From Euryarchaeota archaeon UBA171 (GTDB taxonomy: Archaea > Thermoplasmatota > Poseidoniia > Poseidoniales > Thalassarchaeaceae): a DNA stretch of 64,000 nt. The stretch spans positions 92,594 to 156,593 of the forward strand of contig DANO01000025.1 of assembly GCA_002497295.1 (NCBI GenBank), given 5' to 3'. This document shows, one piece after another, positions 1 through 7,339 of the stretch. The notes under the pieces are model-generated. The model did not search any database. It had not been told where the DNA came from and was given only the letters and a program-made list of their open reading frames with translations. Each line of letters opens with the position of its first letter. Position 1 is the first letter of the stretch. The position numbers and the translations under genes were made by a program.

Positions 1-1188
1 AATTCCTCCAGCCATCAGAAGAACGGGGATGAATACCGATTGCATGCCTACAGCCAGCCCTGCAATTGCATTTGTGGCACTTCCAGTCTTCGACGCCTCT
101 CCAATATATGGTATAGCTCGTACTTTTATTCCAAAGACGGGTTCGATTCCCGTATAGTATTCAGTGACAAGTCCGATTAGAATACCAACCAACGATCCAA
201 TAGCCACTGCTTGAATTACAGTCGTATCCAGTTCCAAATAATCCAGAGCAAGGTACCCTCCTCCGATGAATAATGCAGCACCGATGAATGTGGTGTTCCG
301 CAAAGCAGCACCAGGGTGCATATTTTTCATTCCACCAATTGAAAATACCCCGATGATTGAGGCGATGTATCCAACAATTGCTAGAGCGATTGGTACCATG
401 AGGTAATCAGAACCAAGATCCTCGCTGGCTTGGGCTATGACCATTGCAGCAATGATTGAGCCTACGAATGACTCGAAAATATCAGCACCCATACCGGCAA
501 CGTCTCCAACATTGTCACCAACATTGTCAGCGATTACGCCTGGGTTACGGGGGTCATCTTCGGGAATACCCGCTTCTACTTTGCCAACAAGATCAGCGCC
601 AACATCGGCAGCCTTTGTGTAAATGCCGCCACCGACACGAGCGAAAAGTGCGATAGATGATGCACCCATTCCGAACCCAGCGACATTCTCAACAGAAAGG
701 AAACCGTTTCCGCCAACTGGATCTGTGAGAACGTACATCAGGGAGATGCCAAATAGCCCTAGACCTCCAACTGCCAGCCCCATCACTGCTCCGCCGTTGT
801 ACGAGGTGGTGAGTGCAGCTGCCTGTCCTCCATTTGCAGCAGCCTGCGCAGTTCGTCCATTCGCACTTGTAGCGGATTGCATCCCGCTGAATCCAGCCGC
901 TACACTACACAGGGCACCAATGATGAAAGCAACCATGGTTTCCATGCCGAGGCCGTTATCTTCGCCACCTGCGAATAACAGTCCGGCAACAACAACGATG
1001 AATACTGCTAGCATTCTATATTCGGCTACGAGGAAAGCCATTGCACCATCCTGAATTCTTGCAGTGATGGTGGCTACTGTTTTGTTTTCAATCTCGATTG
1101 AATCTACCTTTCGATATAGCATGAAAGCTATGAGCAGACCTAAAATTCCTGCTCCCATCCCCATGATCCCAATTTGTTGTCCGTCCAT
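1..1188 (-). CDS. hppA: Membrane-bound ion-translocating pyrophosphatase, N-terminal part
   Basis: Hydrolyses pyrophosphate in the cytoplasmic membrane and uses the energy to pump H+ (or Na+). The gene runs off the left edge, so only about 396 of the usual 670-720 residues are visible. The translation is almost entirely hydrophobic helices and holds the family substrate-site motif ADVGADLVGKVE followed by GIPEDDPRNP and DNVGDNVGDVAGMGADIFES. The segment SKTGSATNAIAGLAVGM lies near the cut. The motif that separates K+-dependent from K+-independent enzymes (GNTTxA) lies beyond the edge, so the class cannot be decided. The ATG follows a GGTGAT ribosome site by three bases and a TATA element lies 43 bp upstream. 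Family call is secure; the pumped ion is not known. Confidence 0.95.
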   Translation of the reverse strand, partial: MDGQQIGIMGMGAGILGLLIAFMLYRKVDSIEIENKTVATITARIQDGAMAFLVAEYRMLAVFIVVVAGLLFAGGEDNGLGMETMVAFIIGALCSVAAGFSGMQSATSANGRTAQAAANGGQAAALTTSYNGGAVMGLAVGGLGLFGISLMYVLTDPVGGNGFLSVENVAGFGMGASSIALFARVGGGIYTKAADVGADLVGKVEAGIPEDDPRNPGVIADNVGDNVGDVAGMGADIFESFVGSIIAAMVIAQASEDLGSDYLMVPIALAIVGYIASIIGVFSIGGMKNMHPGAALRNTTFIGAALFIGGGYLALDYLELDTTVIQAVAIGSLVGILIGLVTEYYTGIEPVFGIKVRAIPYIGEASKTGSATNAIAGLAVGMQSVFIPVLLMAGGI

Positions 1189-1227
1189 AATATCACCAGT
1201 TAGGTTGAGACGCCGACCTAGGTTCGG

Positions 1228-1235
1228 TATTTAAG
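1228..1235 (-). promoter_or_regulatory. TATA box of hppA
   Basis: On the minus strand this reads CTTAAATA. It lies about 43 bp before the hppA ATG, predicting a leader of roughly 15-20 nt that would contain the GGTGAT ribosome site at 1192-1197. No start-site data; inferred from archaeal spacing rules. Confidence 0.45.
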
Positions 1236-1304
1236 GCGATATCCACGTATAGACCAATTAGTCATCACAATACCTCAATTGTTTCATAGCCAACCCCTCT
1301 TCCA

Positions 1305-1598
1305 ATGAATACCATGACCGGCATAGACCGCCAGACAGTCCTCGATTCTGTAGGTCCAGTTCAGGCCATATTGGATGCCCATGATGGGGTGGTTAACGTC
1401 ATGGATACATCTGGCGGGGTCATTACCATCTCCTTGGAGGGGGGGTGCACCGGGTGCAGCTCCACGCCAATGACTGCCATGCAAATATACTACTCTCTAA
1501 TGAAACTCGATCAAGTCAATGACGTGATCTTTGTAAATGGTGAACTCCCTGCTTACATGAGGTCATTCATCAATGAAAAACTCGGCATCGAATCATGA
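1305..1598 (+). CDS. NifU C-terminal-domain (Nfu-like) Fe-S scaffold protein
   Basis: A 97-residue single-domain protein resembling the C-terminal Nfu domain, which carries Fe-S clusters on a CxxC motif to target apoproteins. The expected motif appears as GGCTGCSSTPMTAMQ around residues 46-60, preceded by the strand-rich region with ILDAHDGVVNVMD. No Shine-Dalgarno sequence precedes the ATG, so translation may start on a short or leaderless transcript; the gene is divergent from hppA across about 116 bp. It stands alone, without suf or nif genes nearby. The CxxC and following S-x-M-T pattern are visible; the client proteins are unknown. Confidence 0.7.
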   Translation: MNTMTGIDRQTVLDSVGPVQAILDAHDGVVNVMDTSGGVITISLEGGCTGCSSTPMTAMQIYYSLMKLDQVNDVIFVNGELPAYMRSFINEKLGIES

Positions 1599-1607
1599 TG
1601 ACGCTAT

Positions 1608-1946
1608 TCATTCATCACGTTCTGCTGCTCGAAGGCGACGAATTTGGTGAGGGTTAACTTCTCCTTGTACCTCTTTCCCCTTCAGATTGAGGTTGGAAGC
1701 AGCGGCCAGAACCAGTGAGAAGACTGCCATCGGCCTCGCCGCATTACGAGAACCCCACAGATCCCCTCCAAGGTAGTGGAGTGAAAATAGGAGGATACTT
1801 GCAAGTATGCAGAATGACATAATCGCACGCTGACCCATGATTTCTGCTTTCTCAGAACGTGCGATAGTGCCAATACTCATCCACAAGATAGCAGAGATTC
1901 CACATAGGCTCACTGAAAGAGTCTCAAGTGTGTCAACCAGACTCAT
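1608..1946 (-). CDS. Small integral membrane protein, unknown function
   Basis: About 112 residues with three predicted membrane helices (around residues 10-29, 43-61 and 71-89) and a basic, charged C-terminal tail rich in Arg and Glu. The ATG chosen begins MSLVDTLETLS. A longer reading frame extends upstream to 2087, but its extra N-terminus is polar, unlike the rest, and would run into the start of the divergent PolX gene. No recognisable family motif. It converges with the Nfu-like gene, with 9 bp between the stops. Confidence 0.55.
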   Translation of the reverse strand: MSLVDTLETLSVSLCGISAILWMSIGTIARSEKAEIMGQRAIMSFCILASILLFSLHYLGGDLWGSRNAARPMAVFSLVLAAASNLNLKGKEVQGEVNPHQIRRLRAAERDE

Positions 1947-2032
1947 ACTCTCGCCTAAAGCAACATGTCTGTGAAACTTTCCGGGAAGAGTGCAATCCAC
2001 ACAACGATAGACGACCTCCCTAATGGGGGCCC

Positions 2033-3967
2033 ATGGTGCGTGTCGGAAGATGGGGTTTACCGACCACTCGTCGCGAAGATCCCCCATATTTCACAAAGAG
2101 TCAGATTGTGAAAGTTTTCGATCAGGTGGCAATTCTCCTAGAACTCGACGGAGCAAATCCATTCAGAGTAAGGGCATATCAGAATGCAAGCAGAGCCCTT
2201 GGGCAGATGAATCGTCATTTGGTGGATGTCATCGAATCAAATACCTTAACCGATATCAAAGGAATAGGGAAAGGCCTCTCATCTCTAATTGCGGATGTTG
2301 TGATGACTGGCGAATGGGGGGATATACAATCCCTCTACGACAGAGTCCCGCCAGGCTTAGTTGAGATGGTGGGGATCCCGGGGTTGGGGCCAAAGAGAGC
2401 TAGGATATTGTCCAAAGAACTCGACGTCTCCTCAATAGAGGCTCTAAAATCTGCATGTGAGAACAATCTGGTCGCCTCCTTGCAAGGTTTTGGGGAGAAA
2501 AGCCAACAGAGATACCTGGAAGGAATCGAGCTTTTTCGCAGAAATCAAGGCAGGACTAGATTGGATGTGGGGTTAAGATTCGGCCTGGCTCTAGAAAAGA
2601 GAATTTCAGGTATCTCAGGAGTTGAGAAGGCACAACTCGCGGGAAGCGCCAGACGCAGAAGGGAGACCATCGGAGACCTCGATATCGTAGTGGCAACGCG
2701 TCCTGAGAATCGTTCTTCAGTAATCCAATCGATACTCGACTTACCCGGGATTGCAGATATCAAAGGTTCTGGCGAGTCAAAGATCAGTCTCATCCTTGAG
2801 CAGAGTGTTTTGGATACTTCATTCCCAACAGGCAGTATCGACGACGCCCTCAATGAGGCCATTCTTGATCGCTCGGAGGATGCAACCATAGACGCCCAAG
2901 TCAGAATCGTATCGCCTGAGACATTCCCATACACCTTAGCATACTTTACCGGCTCAAAAGAGCACAACATACGTATGAGGAAGATTGCAATAGATAACGG
3001 GTTAAGGCTCAATGAATTCGGACTTATTCCCGAGAAACTCGCTGGGGGCTTGAAGGGTGTAGATGCGGCCAAGCACACGCTCTCATGTGAGAGTGAAGCA
3101 GACATATATTCCATGCTCGGTCTTCAGTGGGTAGCCCCTGAACTCAGGGAAGATATGGGAGAGATCGAGGCGGCTGCGGTGAATGGTATCCCCGACTTAA
3201 TAGAGTCGGACATGATTAGGGGCGCACTTCATAATCACACGGTTGCTTCTGACGGCTCTTGCACCCTTGAGGAAATGGCGTCAGCAGCAATGGATTTGGG
3301 TTGGGAGTATCTTGGAATCGCAGAACATTCCCCTGCATTGAATATCGGAGGTCGAAGTATAGGCGTAGATCCGGTCGATGTATCCATTCAGGGCGATATG
3401 ATTCGCGCATTAAATGAGAAATGGGCGGATCGCAATGAAAAGTTCAGGATATTTCATGGCACGGAATGTGACATACTCCCTGACGGAAAGTTGGACTACT
3501 CCCCAGATGTTAGAAATCAATTCCACCACGTAATAGGTTCAGTGCACGCCATTGGCTCTTGGAGATCCCGGGATGAACAGGACAATACTGATGCAATAAT
3601 CAAAGCAGTCGAGGACCCAACGTTCACAATATTGGGCCATCCAACTGGCCGTATCCTCCAAGCAAGAGATGGATTCCCTATCGATATGATTCAGATCATT
3701 GAAAAGATGGGCGAGATAAACTCAAATGGCACGCTCAAGGCCATAGAAATCAACGCATCACCATTTCGCCTCGATCTTGATTGGAGGCTCTGCAAGGTTG
3801 CCAAAGAAAATGGGGTGCCTATTGTGATAAATCCGGACGCACATAGCGCAGAAGGCCTCTCCGATGTCTCATATGGCGTAGACATAGCACGCAAGGGATG
3901 GCTTCGCGCAGAAGACGTCCTCAATACCAGATCCGGAGATGAGTTGGACGAGATCCTTGGAGAATAA
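2033..3967 (+). CDS. PolX-type protein: HhH, Pol-beta-like and PHP domains
   Basis: 644 residues with family-X DNA polymerase order: N-terminal 8-kDa-like domain from about residue 25 (FDQVAILLELDGANPFRVRAY), helix-hairpin-helix (PGLGPKRARI near 117), Pol-beta nucleotidyltransferase core and a C-terminal PHP phosphoesterase domain from about 395. The PHP metal site looks intact (LHNHTVASDG, AEHSP, GSVHAIG, GHPTG, NPDAHS), so 3'-5' exonuclease or AP-endonuclease action in base-excision repair is plausible. The polymerase core keeps GS and Asp215/Asp217 (GDLDIVV), but the third carboxylate position is Gln289 within DAQVRIV, where the family has VD-[LF]-R, and about 30 extra residues precede it. 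DNA synthesis may therefore be lost. The first 20 or so residues may not be translated, but no better ATG follows. Confidence 0.85.
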   Translation: MVRVGRWGLPTTRREDPPYFTKSQIVKVFDQVAILLELDGANPFRVRAYQNASRALGQMNRHLVDVIESNTLTDIKGIGKGLSSLIADVVMTGEWGDIQSLYDRVPPGLVEMVGIPGLGPKRARILSKELDVSSIEALKSACENNLVASLQGFGEKSQQRYLEGIELFRRNQGRTRLDVGLRFGLALEKRISGISGVEKAQLAGSARRRRETIGDLDIVVATRPENRSSVIQSILDLPGIADIKGSGESKISLILEQSVLDTSFPTGSIDDALNEAILDRSEDATIDAQVRIVSPETFPYTLAYFTGSKEHNIRMRKIAIDNGLRLNEFGLIPEKLAGGLKGVDAAKHTLSCESEADIYSMLGLQWVAPELREDMGEIEAAAVNGIPDLIESDMIRGALHNHTVASDGSCTLEEMASAAMDLGWEYLGIAEHSPALNIGGRSIGVDPVDVSIQGDMIRALNEKWADRNEKFRIFHGTECDILPDGKLDYSPDVRNQFHHVIGSVHAIGSWRSRDEQDNTDAIIKAVEDPTFTILGHPTGRILQARDGFPIDMIQIIEKMGEINSNGTLKAIEINASPFRLDLDWRLCKVAKENGVPIVINPDAHSAEGLSDVSYGVDIARKGWLRAEDVLNTRSGDELDEILGE

Positions 3968-3974
3968 CGAATCC

Positions 3975-3982
3975 TCTTATCC
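3975..3982 (+). promoter_or_regulatory. TATA-like element before the small membrane protein/nth pair
   Basis: TCTTATCC centred about 26 bp before the ATG at 4004, the spacing expected for a leaderless archaeal transcript. It lies just after the polX stop codon. Confidence 0.35.
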
Positions 3983-4003
3983 CACCCCTCCTACCAACTT
4001 ACA

Positions 4004-4204
4004 ATGGGATTCAGTCGAGCACTCGTTTTCGCATCCATTATGGTGCTGCCTGCGTTCGTGGCAGGACTGGCTGCATGGATTCTCTTCGGAGGTAGCGAGT
4101 CTTGGCAAGATTGGCAGTATCTAACTTGCTATGCAGTTCCTGGGGCGCTGATTATGTCTGCATTCCTGATGGGATATAGGGGATCTAGAGAGGTAGAGCA
4201 ATGA
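4004..4204 (+). CDS. Small two-helix membrane protein coupled to nth
   Basis: 66 residues with two hydrophobic segments (about residues 6-28 and 40-57) joined by a Trp-containing polar loop and ending in a short charged tail. The stop codon overlaps the start of endonuclease III as ATGA, so the two are translationally coupled. Lack of a ribosome site and a TATA-like element 26 bp upstream suggest a leaderless message. No family recognised; the link to DNA repair may be only transcriptional. Confidence 0.6.
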   Translation: MGFSRALVFASIMVLPAFVAGLAAWILFGGSESWQDWQYLTCYAVPGALIMSAFLMGYRGSREVEQ

Positions 4205-4848
4205 GGCGAGCAGAGAAGGCCCAACGAATCAGTGAAATTCTCGAAAATCTGTACCCAAATACCCCTATACCACTCGATCACAAGGACCCATATACGCTAC
4301 TAGTAGCAGTCATGCTTTCCGCACAGACAACTGATAAAAAAGTGAACGAGGTAACTCCAGGACTTTTCGCACTCGCATCAAAACCAGCTGCAATGGCTTC
4401 TCTGGATGTAGGGGACATACAATCAGCAATACGGCAAGTAGGATTGGCTCCAACCAAGGCAAAAAACCTCAAGAAAATGGCTGAGATTATCGTCGACAGA
4501 GGCGGAGTTATTGAGCCGGATTGGGACTATCTAGAGTCCCTTCCTGGCGTTGGCCATAAGACTGCAAGCGTCGTTATGGCCCAAGCCTTTGGGGTGCCCG
4601 CATTCCCTGTCGACACCCACATACACCGCTTGGCTTCCAGATGGGGCCTGTCCAGAGGCACTACGGTCGAACGAACTGAACACGATCTGAAAGCTATTTT
4701 TCCAAAGCCCACCTGGAATAAAAGGCACTTGCAAATCATCTTCTTCGGTAGAGATCATTGCCCGGCAAGGAGGCACGACCTGTCGGTTTGCATGATTTGT
4801 GGTTGGGCCGCTACAAAGAAGAGAATGAGCGAGGAAATGAGGCGTTAA
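4201..4848 (+). CDS. nth: Endonuclease III (DNA glycosylase/AP lyase)
   Basis: Removes oxidised pyrimidines and nicks abasic sites in base-excision repair. The 215-residue protein has the helix-hairpin-helix LPGVGHKTA, whose Lys is the lyase nucleophile, and the GPD-loop Asp in FPVDTHIHRLASRWGL. The C-terminal Fe-S region is atypical. Canonical Nth has C-x6-C-x2-C-x5-C; here the spacing is C-x9-C-x2-C (DHCPARRHDLSVCMICGW) and no fourth Cys follows before the stop. The cluster is probably absent or has a non-cysteine ligand. Starts inside the stop of the preceding small membrane protein. Confidence 0.92.
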   Translation: MRRAEKAQRISEILENLYPNTPIPLDHKDPYTLLVAVMLSAQTTDKKVNEVTPGLFALASKPAAMASLDVGDIQSAIRQVGLAPTKAKNLKKMAEIIVDRGGVIEPDWDYLESLPGVGHKTASVVMAQAFGVPAFPVDTHIHRLASRWGLSRGTTVERTEHDLKAIFPKPTWNKRHLQIIFFGRDHCPARRHDLSVCMICGWAATKKRMSEEMRR

Positions 4849-4849
4849 T

Positions 4850-5134
4850 CTAAGATCTGAATAACACTATCAGCCCTAGAGTCGAGAATGTCGCCCCTGA
4901 AGCAAGGATGAACGGCCTGTAACTCTCCAACTTCTCCATATTGTCCCTTGCATCATCGCATCTGCCTTCATCCCAATCGGTAATTTGAGCTATCGTGCCA
5001 ACAGTCGTGTCGCAGTTTTCTTCAATCCCCTCCTCATACAGACCGATCGCATAACCGCTACCCGCCCAAGCGAGAAGCAATATTCCACCCACCAGAATCA
5101 GGATGACTGAGAACACCTTCGACAGTTTGCCCAT
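4850..5134 (-). CDS. Small membrane protein, unknown function
   Basis: About 94 residues: a hydrophobic N-terminal helix (residues 6-29), a central acidic loop with two Cys (ENCDTT and GRCDDAR) likely outside the membrane, and a second helix at the C-terminus. The chosen ATG has a GAGGGAC ribosome site; an ATG seven codons earlier (5155) is possible but lacks one. It directly follows the SpoU-type methylase and is probably cotranscribed. The paired Cys could form an extracellular disulfide. No family recognised. Confidence 0.55.
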   Translation of the reverse strand: MGKLSKVFSVILILVGGILLLAWAGSGYAIGLYEEGIEENCDTTVGTIAQITDWDEGRCDDARDNMEKLESYRPFILASGATFSTLGLIVLFRS

Positions 5135-5158
5135 GCTCGTCCCTCTAGTATCCATGAT

Positions 5159-5893
5159 TCAAACGTTCTTGCGTCTTTGCCGTAAAGCCTCGGCTGCTAC
5201 GACTGCTAGCGGGGCTTGAAGATTGTATGACGGCACAAAACCCTGCATCGGAATTTTCACTATGGAATCACACTCTTCGAGTAGGTCTGCTGATATGCCA
5301 TGTCGTTCCCCGCCTATCACGAGCATACATCGTCCTGTCAAATCGATATCCCATGGCTCTACGTCACCTGAATCCTCAATCCCAATTATGCGATAGTTGT
5401 GAGCTCTGGCCAAATCAGAAGCTTCACGCCAACTCATCCATTTTACGGGTATAAACCGATCTGCTTTCATCGATGCCCTGGAAGATGCCTTTCTCCCATC
5501 AGAATTGAGATCGGCATCTACAAACACAGCAGAGCCTCCACTAACTTCGATGGTTCTAATTGCGAATCCGATATTAACGGGATATTGAGCTCCCGAAAGT
5601 AACCAAATTAACTCTCCAGATTCCATTATTTCGCTAGTCTCCGAAGAAGGATCCCTGTGAAGCAGACCAAGCGCTTCCGGAGGCTCTGAAGTAAATGGCA
5701 TATTGGCCATCCTCCTAAGATCATTCATCGAACCCTCGATGACCTTCAATTCGCGTTTTGATGCTTCTACTAGTAGTCTGTCCAGCGCTTCCGATCGAGC
5801 ATCTCTCAGGACAAGTATGCGAGTCACTGGTCGATCTTCATCAATAGCGTTCAAAATAGCGTCCACCCCTGAAATCTTCAGGCTATCCACCAT
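5159..5893 (-). CDS. SpoU/TrmH-family RNA 2'-O-methyltransferase
   Basis: A SPOUT-fold methyltransferase that would methylate ribose 2'-OH groups of tRNA or rRNA using S-adenosylmethionine. The C-terminal half shows the knot-forming motifs: motif 2 as LVIGGERHGIS, followed by CDSIVKIPMQG and motif 3 FVPSYNLQAPLAVVAAEAL. The N-terminal 100 residues are a less conserved substrate-binding region. The start chosen is the ATG preceded by GGTGGTGAAT; an ATG eight codons upstream is possible. It overlaps the end of the SOUL gene by 11 bp, so the two are coupled. The exact RNA site modified cannot be read from sequence. Confidence 0.85.
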   Translation of the reverse strand: MVDSLKISGVDAILNAIDEDRPVTRILVLRDARSEALDRLLVEASKRELKVIEGSMNDLRRMANMPFTSEPPEALGLLHRDPSSETSEIMESGELIWLLSGAQYPVNIGFAIRTIEVSGGSAVFVDADLNSDGRKASSRASMKADRFIPVKWMSWREASDLARAHNYRIIGIEDSGDVEPWDIDLTGRCMLVIGGERHGISADLLEECDSIVKIPMQGFVPSYNLQAPLAVVAAEALRQRRKNV

Positions 5894-6431
5894 ATTCACC
5901 ACCCCTGTCCCATTCAATTGGTTGAATTATCTCATTTCTGCGCAAAAAAGGGAGGGTTGATGTCGGGTTGTCATAAACCGCCAGTCTAGCTTGCGAATGG
6001 GCAACAAGTCCATTATTTTCAATCATTGAAAGTAATTTACTTATCATCCTCAAGCTCTTTCTACGGTGAGAAAGGCCTGAGAATTTCAGAACCGCCACAA
6101 CTTCCCCTTTCACATGAAGTAATTCAACCCCCGAGTCAGTAGGTTTTGGAAGATCTCTCATTCTATGCTCTGAAGGCATGGTGAATGCCATAATCGAGGA
6201 ATCGCCAGATTCCCACATGTGTACTGGCGCAGTCATTGCAATATTTCGAGATTCATCATTCCTTCCGAATATATACGACGCAATACGCCTAAACGCTCCA
6301 GTTGAATTACGGTAACCCATTCCCTTGGTAACCACTCTTGCTTGAATTGTATCGACATACCCTCTTATCTCAAAACCATCGTAAGTCTCGATTATTTCGA
6401 ACTCAGGCTCCTCAAGATTTTCAGACACCAC
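5883..6431 (-). CDS. SOUL-family heme-binding protein
   Basis: 182 residues matching the SOUL/HBP family of small soluble heme- or tetrapyrrole-binding beta-barrel proteins. Family features are the N-terminal PEFEIIETYDGFEIRGY, the NIAMTAPVHMW core motif and the MAFTMPSEH strand. It begins with GTG after a GGAG ribosome site; the next codon is also GTG. It lies 22 bp downstream of nadE and overlaps the SpoU methylase, forming a leftward operon. Role could be heme storage or sensing; none is proven for archaeal members. Confidence 0.85.
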   Translation of the reverse strand: MVSENLEEPEFEIIETYDGFEIRGYVDTIQARVVTKGMGYRNSTGAFRRIASYIFGRNDESRNIAMTAPVHMWESGDSSIMAFTMPSEHRMRDLPKPTDSGVELLHVKGEVVAVLKFSGLSHRRKSLRMISKLLSMIENNGLVAHSQARLAVYDNPTSTLPFLRRNEIIQPIEWDRGGEYGG

Positions 6432-6453
6432 AAAGCAACTCCGGCCGACTAGA

Positions 6454-7227
6454 TTACGAGCTCTTGAGATAAATTGGGATCGGTTTCATCTTGTGGGAGT
6501 TGGATTCATGCAGTTTCTGATAAATCTCTAACACTTCTTTTTGACGATTAGAGAACTCTTCCCACTCAACCCGATCAACTTGTGCCATCGCCCATTCAAG
6601 TTCTTCGTAAGTTGCGCCGATCTGGTCCTCGTCGGATCTACCGTCTGCCCATAATCCGTCGTTTGGAACCGAATTTTGTATATCTTCAATTATGTCCATT
6701 TCCTTAGCCAAGGAGTAAACTTCTGATTTCAATAAATCCGCAATAGGCGAAATATCGACGCCCCCGTCTCCATATTTTGTATAGAATCCCACTCCGAAAT
6801 CTTCTACCTTGTTCCCCGTCCCAACCACAATACCCTTTCTCGAACCAGATATGGCGTAAAGTGTGGTCATCCGCAATCTCGCCCTTGTGTTCGCCAACGA
6901 TAATTCGGATATCTCTAGACCAGCAAGAGCACCTTCAACATATGAATCATAAGATTCAGTTAAGTCAACCAGATGGCTGCTGACATTAGCCCATCTAGAT
7001 TCTAGCCATTCTATGTGACGCCCTGCTAAGTTGTATTGAGACGATTCTTGATGAATTGGCATACTGACTACAATTGTTTCTAATCCAGTTTTAGCACACA
7101 ATGTCGAAGTAACGGCTGAGTCGATGCCACCTGAAATCCCCACGACTAAAGTGGATATCTCATTTTCATCAGCATACCTTTTGATCCAATCCGAGATGTC
7201 CTCACAGAGCTTTCCCCAATCTTCCAC
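6454..7227 (-). CDS. nadE: NH3-dependent NAD+ synthetase
   Basis: Adenylates and then amidates nicotinic acid adenine dinucleotide to give NAD+. The 257-residue length fits the ammonia-dependent form with no glutaminase domain. The N-type ATP pyrophosphatase P-loop is present as VVGISGGIDSAVTS, followed by the TRARLRMTTLYAISG and VVGTGNKVEDFGVGFYTKYGDGGVDISP regions (given here in parts) that bind the substrate. Translation starts at GTG with a GAGGT ribosome site eight bases upstream. It heads a leftward run with the SOUL and SpoU genes and is divergent from ileS. Confidence 0.93.
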   Translation of the reverse strand: MEDWGKLCEDISDWIKRYADENEISTLVVGISGGIDSAVTSTLCAKTGLETIVVSMPIHQESSQYNLAGRHIEWLESRWANVSSHLVDLTESYDSYVEGALAGLEISELSLANTRARLRMTTLYAISGSRKGIVVGTGNKVEDFGVGFYTKYGDGGVDISPIADLLKSEVYSLAKEMDIIEDIQNSVPNDGLWADGRSDEDQIGATYEELEWAMAQVDRVEWEEFSNRQKEVLEIYQKLHESNSHKMKPIPIYLKSS

Positions 7228-7339
7228 GTATTACCTCACGAGGCGACTGCTAATGGACTATTGTACTCGTCCGAGGCATGTGTGAGGGGCCATCCCTCCC
7301 GGGGGACATTGAAATCAATTGCCCGGGTCGAGAGGCCTG

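Noticed and set aside
137..153. tRNA T-arm-like sequence ACGGGTTCGATTCCCGT
   Set aside because: It lies inside the hppA coding frame (antisense of TGIEPV) and no matching acceptor stem, D-arm or anticodon arm occurs in the 60 bases before it. Chance resemblance.
1608..2087. Longer start for the small membrane protein upstream of PolX
   Set aside because: The extra residues are polar and Cys-containing, unlike the membrane protein, and would overlap the divergent PolX start.
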